A DNA stretch of 64,000 nucleotides from Magnolia sinica (lineage: Eukaryota; Streptophyta; Magnoliopsida; Magnoliales; Magnoliaceae). The position numbers were made by a program, and so were the translations under genes. The notes beneath the pieces were generated by a model. The model was not told the DNA's origin and made no database searches. It saw only the letters and a program-made list of their open reading frames with translations. Below, in pieces: positions 58,702 through 64,000 of this stretch; the stretch's first letter is position 1, and each line of letters opens with the position of its first letter. The stretch is taken from NCBI RefSeq assembly GCF_029962835.1, contig NC_080588.1, positions 28,691,501 to 28,755,500 on the forward strand. Direction: 5' to 3'.

Positions 58702-59156
58702 AATCCATGACATATGAACAAGCTCAAGTCAACTTGACTCGACAACTTTGGCAAACAAGCCAAGCTTCAATGTTGAGATTGAGGGTGAGCACGAGCTCAA
58801 ACTTGAACTCGAGTATATTATGGACGAGTCCAGCAGAGCTTGACCCACCTTGACTGGATTCGGCTCGATGTACAGCCCTACCTAAAATGGATGGATAGTG
58901 TAGATAAAACCCATTCATTTACCATGGTGTCCCCCTGCAGGCGGGGGTTGTACCCAATCCGCGTTCGTCCGTCTCATAGGCGCAACGCGTCTAAGGGTTG
59001 TATGCAAGCGTTGTTATACTGGATATAATTGAGTAATGTCGTGCCTTGAAGCCCCGAACATTGTATGACGCATGCATTACCGTCCAACCATACCTAACTT
59101 ATCGGATTATCCTGATTGCCTGACCTGTGAATTGTTTTAAGAAGGCATGTTTTAAT
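58701..59156. other. No gene recognised
   Basis: GAGCTC/CTCGAG-type sequence followed by unassigned bases. The last nine (TGTTTTAAT, 59148-59156) are the target duplication of the next MITE. Confidence 0.5.
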
Positions 59157-59656
59157 GGAAGCGGATTGCGTAGTGAGTCACTGAGTAAACTCTTTGAAGT
59201 CTACCATGATTTATATACTTTATCCACTCCGTCCATCCATTTTTTTAGATAATTTTATGACTTGAGCCTAAAAATGAGGCATATCCAATGCTCAATTGGA
59301 CCACAGCACAGGAAAAATTTGAATTGAACGTCTACCATTGAAAAATGCTTGAGGGCCTTATATTTTGTGTTTTACCTTCATTCATGTCTTTATAATCTTA
59401 TAAAGAGGTTGGATGACAAATAAACATCACTACGGGCCTAGAAAGGTTTCAACGGTGGAAATCATTATCCCCACTGTTTCCAATACGATTCACTTGATCT
59501 CTAGATATGCTTCAATTTTGGGCTCAACCCCTTAAATTAGATGAGTTAGATGGAAAAACGGATGGACGGCGTGGATAGACCACATACATTCAAGGTGGGC
59601 CCAACTGAGTTTACTCAGTACGATGAGAGCGGTTACTCAGTAAGCAATCCGATTTC
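59157..59656. mobile_element. Mutator-type MITE, 500 bp, 9-bp target duplication TGTTTTAAT
   Basis: TGTTTTAAT lies at 59148-59156 and 59657-59665. The TIRs are GGAAGCGGATTGC at the left and, reversed, GAAATCGGATTGC at the right. Next to them are GAGTCACTGAGTAAACTC and GAGTTTACTCAGTACG. The interior is the dispersed core in one orientation. No coding capacity. The 9-bp duplication fixes the superfamily as Mutator-like and defines the family to which the pair at 55509 belongs. Confidence 0.9.
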
Positions 59657-59704
59657 TGTTTTAATCAAGGGAGGATACGGCAGTCGGAAGAACCATAGCC
59701 ATAT

Positions 59705-60156
59705 GGGAGCGGATTGCCTGTGACCCCGGGGTCCACAGAGGTTTCCATGATAAATCCACTCCATCTATCTGTTTTAAAATGACACAATAAGATAACAATA
59801 TAAATCTTAGGAAGATCCAAAACTCATTTGGGTCACACCAAACGAAACAGTGGGAATGGAAATGTCTTCCGTTGAAACTTTCCTGGAGCTGACTATGATG
59901 TTTATATTCCATCCAAACCGTTCATAGTGTTATTACCACTCAGATAAAGTGCAGGCACAAGTATCATCCTGATAAAAAAAACTTCTGTCACACGCAAACG
60001 TTTAATCCCCACTGTTTTGGTGTGGCATGGCCCATCTAAGTTTCAGATCTGCCTGAATTTAAAACAGATGGACGGAGTAGATTTATCACTACGATATCTG
60101 TGGGCCGCACACAAACCCGGGTACAGGTCTGTGACCGGGTCAGGCCATCCGCTCCC
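59705..60156. mobile_element. Second MITE family with GGGAGCGGAT termini
   Basis: GGGAGCGGATTGCCTG at 59705 and the reverse complement of the end, GGGAGCGGATGGCCTG at 60156, form the TIRs. Just inside, GTGACCCCGGG at the left and CCCGGGTACAGG at the right add to the inverse similarity. Its middle shares the core phrases. No clear target duplication was found. Confidence 0.75.
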
Positions 60157-61383
60157 GAATCGTAGTATGGCAGAGCCAACTAGTACACCTGGCAGTGTAA
60201 AGTGAAAATCGGGTCTGTCCATATGAATGGCCTTAGCATGGATGGTTTGTGTCACAAAAACTACCCTTATCAGACAATCTTATCCATCTAATCTTCAACC
60301 ATTACATTGACGGTGGGAAAAAAAACAAAAACCTTCAAATATTCAATGGGATAATCCGTAGAAGAAGGATTGTCAAATAGTTTTAATTTTTAAAACATAC
60401 GCTATCCATCTTTGGTGTAGTATATATGATGGACCTGATTCATACAGCGTTAATGGTCTGGGTTGGCCTGTCAGGCTTTCAGGCCTCGCCGGCCTCAGGT
60501 GCACTTAGGTGGAGTATTGGGCCTAAGGGCCATCAGTGTCCAAAAGTCCATTAACCTGGCTTGGCCCATTTGCAAATTAGAGTTTGCAAAAGGTCACTCT
60601 CATAATATCCAACGGTTATTTTCGCAGACAAGCGTCTGTGAATCAGAGGTTAGGATTGCTCGACATGATAACAGTTGGCTTCACAAGCCCTATGCCACGT
60701 ACACAATTTCTAAGTGCCTTTGTATTAAGCGTCATATGCAGTTTGACTTAAAAAGAAAAAGAAAGAAAGAGAGAAAAAAAAAAAAGCTACGGAATTTACA
60801 TTTCGGTATTTTTTTAAATATTCAAAACCTACCTCTTACGTCCATTAATTATCATTTCACTACCTTCCTTTACAGCCACCGAGAGAGCAAATGGGTTGGT
60901 GGGCAGACAGGGCCACACAGTGATGTTTATATAAAATCCACTCCAACCATGTAGTGTGTCAAATCATGTTAGGCCAAGGGCTCAAAAATCAGCTCCATTT
61001 TTTAATTCTAGTGGACCATATGATTGAACCTACATCCACGGCCTCCAAACTATTTCCATTAGTGTGGCCAACATGAATCATAGATAGGTATAATTTTTGA
61101 GCCACAACCTAAATGTTTGCGTGGAATCTAAAAGTTGAAGTGTGTTGTATAATTATCACAGTGGCCCTAAAAAAACAATGGTAGATTCTCTCTCAACTGT
61201 TTATTTCAACGTGACCCACCAAAATCACAAGTCTACCTGTTATTTATTTACTTCAACGTGACCCACCTAAATCACAAGTCTACCTGTTTTTTTGCTCCTC
61301 CGTGACTAGTATTAAATATCCAATGGTGGAAGTGGATCTCAAGTAAACATCATAATTAGCCCATAATATCAATGTCCTTGTCC

Positions 61384-61386
<3 letters not shown>
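60157..61386. other. No gene recognised; a 47-bp tandem duplication
   Basis: CAACGTGACCCACC(A/T)AAATC occurs twice, 47 bp apart, at about 61207 and 61254. Short GGCCTNAGG-rich sequence lies near 60460-60540. The open frame at 60463-60954 is not convincing. Confidence 0.5.

Positions 61387-61415
<29 letters not shown>
61387..61415. repeat. (CT)n microsatellite
   Basis: Pure CT dinucleotide run. Confidence 0.95.
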
Positions 61416-61417
<2 letters not shown>

Positions 61418-61956
61418 AAAACTCAATAAGGCCTCTTGACGGTTGGAGACAGACGCCTGACCTGATTTTTTCCAGGGCATAAGTGGGGCTAGGCTCTAAC
61501 TTCCATTCTAAACTATGCATGCTTTGTTCACTCGAGTTTTGTTCTCCTAGGAATAGCGAGCCCCATACTCAAAAAGTTATAGATGCTAGGCTGACTTGTA
61601 ATTCAAGTAGACCACACCAAAGAAAACAATTGCATGAGAGACATCAACCTTTTATTTTCATAGAGACTACTATGATGATTGTATGAAATGCATTTCAATC
61701 ATTAGATGCCATGTCAAAATTTAACTTTGGGGCCTAAAACTTAGGCTAATTTGTGATCCATATGACCAAACCAAGGGAAGTAGTTTAGAAGGCGATCATT
61801 AACTTGTACAATGTTTCCAATGATATGGTACACCTAAATATAGCGCAACATTCATCCTTCCAACTGCTTCCGTAAATGATGGTGGAAAATTTTCTCTCAC
61901 GCTGCCCACCAAGTGTTTGGGTCGGACTGTCTGATGGTTGCATGAGTGGAACAATA
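61416..61956. other. No gene recognised
   Basis: Unassigned sequence with scattered GACCACACCAAAGAAAACA-type core-like phrases. Confidence 0.4.
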
Positions 61957-62042
61957 TATGTGTTTATGTGTGTGTGTGTACACATACATACACATACATA
62001 TACTCACACACTGTGTGTGTGCACGCGCGCGTGCATATATAT
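61957..62042. repeat. (TG)n/(CA)n/(CG)n compound microsatellite
   Basis: Alternating purine-pyrimidine sequence, including GCACGCGCGCGTGC, continues almost without break. A smaller CA-rich run follows at 62340-62370. Such sequence can adopt Z-DNA; that is general knowledge, not shown here. Confidence 0.9.
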
Positions 62043-62459
62043 AAAAAAACTTTTTGAGAACTCATCATATGTGATGTGAGTCCAAAATCTGATTGGTCCT
62101 CGTGATGCAGCACCCCATGAAACCATGGGGCCGAACTTTTACTTTGATTCAAAACTATGGTGAGCCATGAAAAAAGAAAACAGTTTCCTCCATTAATTTG
62201 CATCTCTCTTTGCTATGGCCCACCAGAGTTTTAGATCAGGGTGAAAATTGGTCCGTTGGGGGGTTTCACGGGATGCCGCATCACATGGACCTTTTGAATT
62301 AGATGCCCATAACACGTGTGCAAAGCTGCGCAGGTAAGTACACACACGCACACACATACATATATGGTGATAGATATATAACTAGAATTTACTCAAATTT
62401 TTGATATGAGAAGATCCAGATACCCGGCAAGCTACAGAGCATACATCTTTCATAAACGT

Positions 62460-62720
62460 AGCATGTGAAGGTCTAAATTCAAAGTTTATCCAAATTCAGT
62501 GGAGCTCATAGCTAAGACCACCATACCCAAACCTCGGGGGGGGGGGTGGGGTTGAGAAGAAAAGCTAATAATTTTAGGTGCTTTATTGATATGGGCAGTG
62601 ATGTATGAAGGCCCAAATCCGAAGTCATTCCAGATCTAGTGAAATCCATAGCTAAGACCTCCATACTTGAACCTCGCAGAGGGTTAAGAAGAGAAGCTAA
62701 TAATTATACTTATATTATTT
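62460..62720. repeat. Two-copy tandem repeat (about 141 bp)
   Basis: GAAGG(T/C)C(T/C)AAAT...ATAGCTAAGACC(A/T)CCATAC...GAAGCTAATAATT occurs at about 62468 and 62609. A G run (62536-62546) interrupts the first copy. Confidence 0.85.
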
Positions 62721-64000
62721 GTAACACCACATGCAACATGCTCTTGGATGCTTAACTCCGGGAAGAGTGTGATTGATTTGTAAACTCGGTTTAATAACTT
62801 TACCTTTCATAAGGTCGACAAAATGACTTTTCAGCATTGTAGGAGTCGCCACTAGCCAAAATGAAGGCTCCGGAATCCACAATTGGCTAGAATCCGTGGA
62901 ATAGCTTAGAGATCAGAAAAAATGAAAAATTCACAACTCGGGTGACTTTTGGATAGGCCTGTGCCATGGATTCCGGGTAATGGCCTCGGTTATAAAAAAG
63001 GAAGAAGTTAGATACCCTTTTACCACCCGTGTGAAATACAGTCTCTACTGTGTCAGACTGTATGCTTTCAAAAGGGATTCAAAGAACTTCTAGTAAAATA
63101 CTAAGCTTTAGATGTCTAAATTACAAAACATAAACTGAAAACAAAATTGTAACAGTAGAAAAAGGGTTTTTCGATAAAATTACAGAAAAGAAAAAGAATA
63201 CGAAGTTTTCAATTACTCCTTTAAGTTACATTTTCTAATATAGAAGATCCTCAAGAGAGGCAATGTAGAACATACTTTACGTGTTGTCAAAATAGATCCT
63301 ACTACCTCAAGTGTTTAAAGCATTGGGGTTGGAAAATACAAACTGAAAAAGTATAGATTGAGAATACAACATTAGCCTTGAAGTTGAAGTAGAATAGAAG
63401 AAATCAAAAGACTGGAAGAGATCAAGAGAATAGAGAGTTAGAGTCTTTGTCTCTTTCTCCATCTCAGAACTGTCTCCAGGCTCTCACACTGCTCTCTAGC
63501 TCTCAGCCCCAAACTCTGGCCTCTCTCTCCCTATTGAATTGTGAGTGCGAGGTCCCTTTTATAGGCATTTGGAAAGGAACACACAAGGTTGGATGGTTAG
63601 GTTTGATTACTTTGAGCAGAGATGGAAGTGCTGGCTCATCATGTTGAAATTTCGCTTGTGTTGTAATGGAATTACCATGGTTGTGCATGTAGAAGCTTGG
63701 CATAGTTAAGGAATGAAGGTTATGTCCTAAAAGCGGGGGGGGGGGGGGGGTTTAATATTTTCAAACCCCAATTGCCTACTTAAGCTAATATGCAAATTAA
63801 GCTAAACAAGACAATTAACTCTAAGGCTTCCAAGCCAATAGAGAATCACATAGACTACAAATGATATGACAATTAAGCAACTAGTTTATAACATGATAAT
63901 GTACATGTGTGTTTGAGATGTGCTAACTATCAACTTCTAGCATTCATCTAATTATACATACATATAATTAAACATTCAATCCCATAAGCATAATTAAATA
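62721..64000. mobile_element. Probable LTR-retrotransposon terminal sequence, extending beyond the window
   Basis: GTAGGAGTCGCCACTAGCC (about 62841) followed by GAAGTTAGATACCCTTTTACC (63005-63025) is an arrangement I associate with LTRs or leaders of plant retrotransposons. Later come a CT-rich part (63445-63530) and TTTTATAGGCATTTGG (63556). No second LTR, primer site or gene is in the window, so class and ends are open. A run of 16 G lies at 63735-63750. Confidence 0.4.

Noticed and set aside
59696..60165. 9-bp target duplication for the MITE at 59705
   Set aside because: TAGCCATAT on the left and GAATCGTAG on the right do not match.
60463..60954. 163-codon frame as a gene
   Set aside because: It begins in GGCC-rich repeat sequence, passes through a Lys-rich A-tract and has no recognised domain.

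Overview
The window is nuclear DNA of a flowering plant. The evidence is a nine-exon gene for a plant heparanase-like (GH79) protein, plant Ty3/gypsy and Ty1/copia retrotransposons primed by initiator-Met tRNA, a PIF/Harbinger transposon, tRNA-derived SINEs, Mutator-type MITEs, and long AT- and CT-microsatellites. A dispersed repeat core rich in GTGGGCCC and 'TGGTCCACTTGAG'-like motifs occurs many times. I associate such families with magnoliid-type woody angiosperms, but that is memory-based inference and the species cannot be fixed from this window.

Layout. 1-8094: an old chromodomain-type Ty3/gypsy element (5' LTR cut by the window edge) whose integrase is interrupted by a 2.1-kb solo LTR with a 5-bp target duplication. 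9062-9680: a LINE-type RNase H remnant. 9748-17856: a candidate TIR element bounded by 12-bp direct repeats. It holds a tandem repeat and a complete but decayed Ty1/copia element on the minus strand (11954-17451, target duplication CAGTA). The copia RNase H region is itself interrupted by a 750-bp two-unit repeat. 17.9-24.2 kb: no recognised gene, microsatellites and dispersed core repeats. 24.2-31.2 kb: five same-orientation blocks of a 21-bp minisatellite, separated by inverted and direct copies of the dispersed core and by a TATCGATA-rich segment. 32959-47255: a PIF/Harbinger element (TIRs, TAA target duplication) with a transposase and a Myb/SANT-like ORF1. Its transposase is split near the N-terminus by an internally deleted Ty3/gypsy element (38353-42970, target duplication GGGCT). 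47764-47917: a SINE with a 15-bp target duplication.

48266-55385 (minus strand) is the one apparently intact host gene, a 523-residue secreted GH79 heparanase-like glycosidase in nine exons with both catalytic glutamates. Its introns carry a PIF-type MITE, a perfect 20-bp hairpin, microsatellites and a three-copy tandem repeat. Its TATA box lies about 35 bp from a tandem pair of Mutator-type MITEs.

55.5-64 kb: more MITEs (one with a clean 9-bp target duplication), a second SINE, small tandem repeats, and an LTR-like stretch running to the window end.

The order of nesting can be read from the target duplications. The gypsy element entered the PIF transposase, the copia entered the 9.7-17.8 kb element, and the 750-bp repeat entered the copia. 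No CRISPR array, rRNA, tRNA gene or bacterial-type system was seen. The least explained feature is the interrupted 21-bp minisatellite domain.
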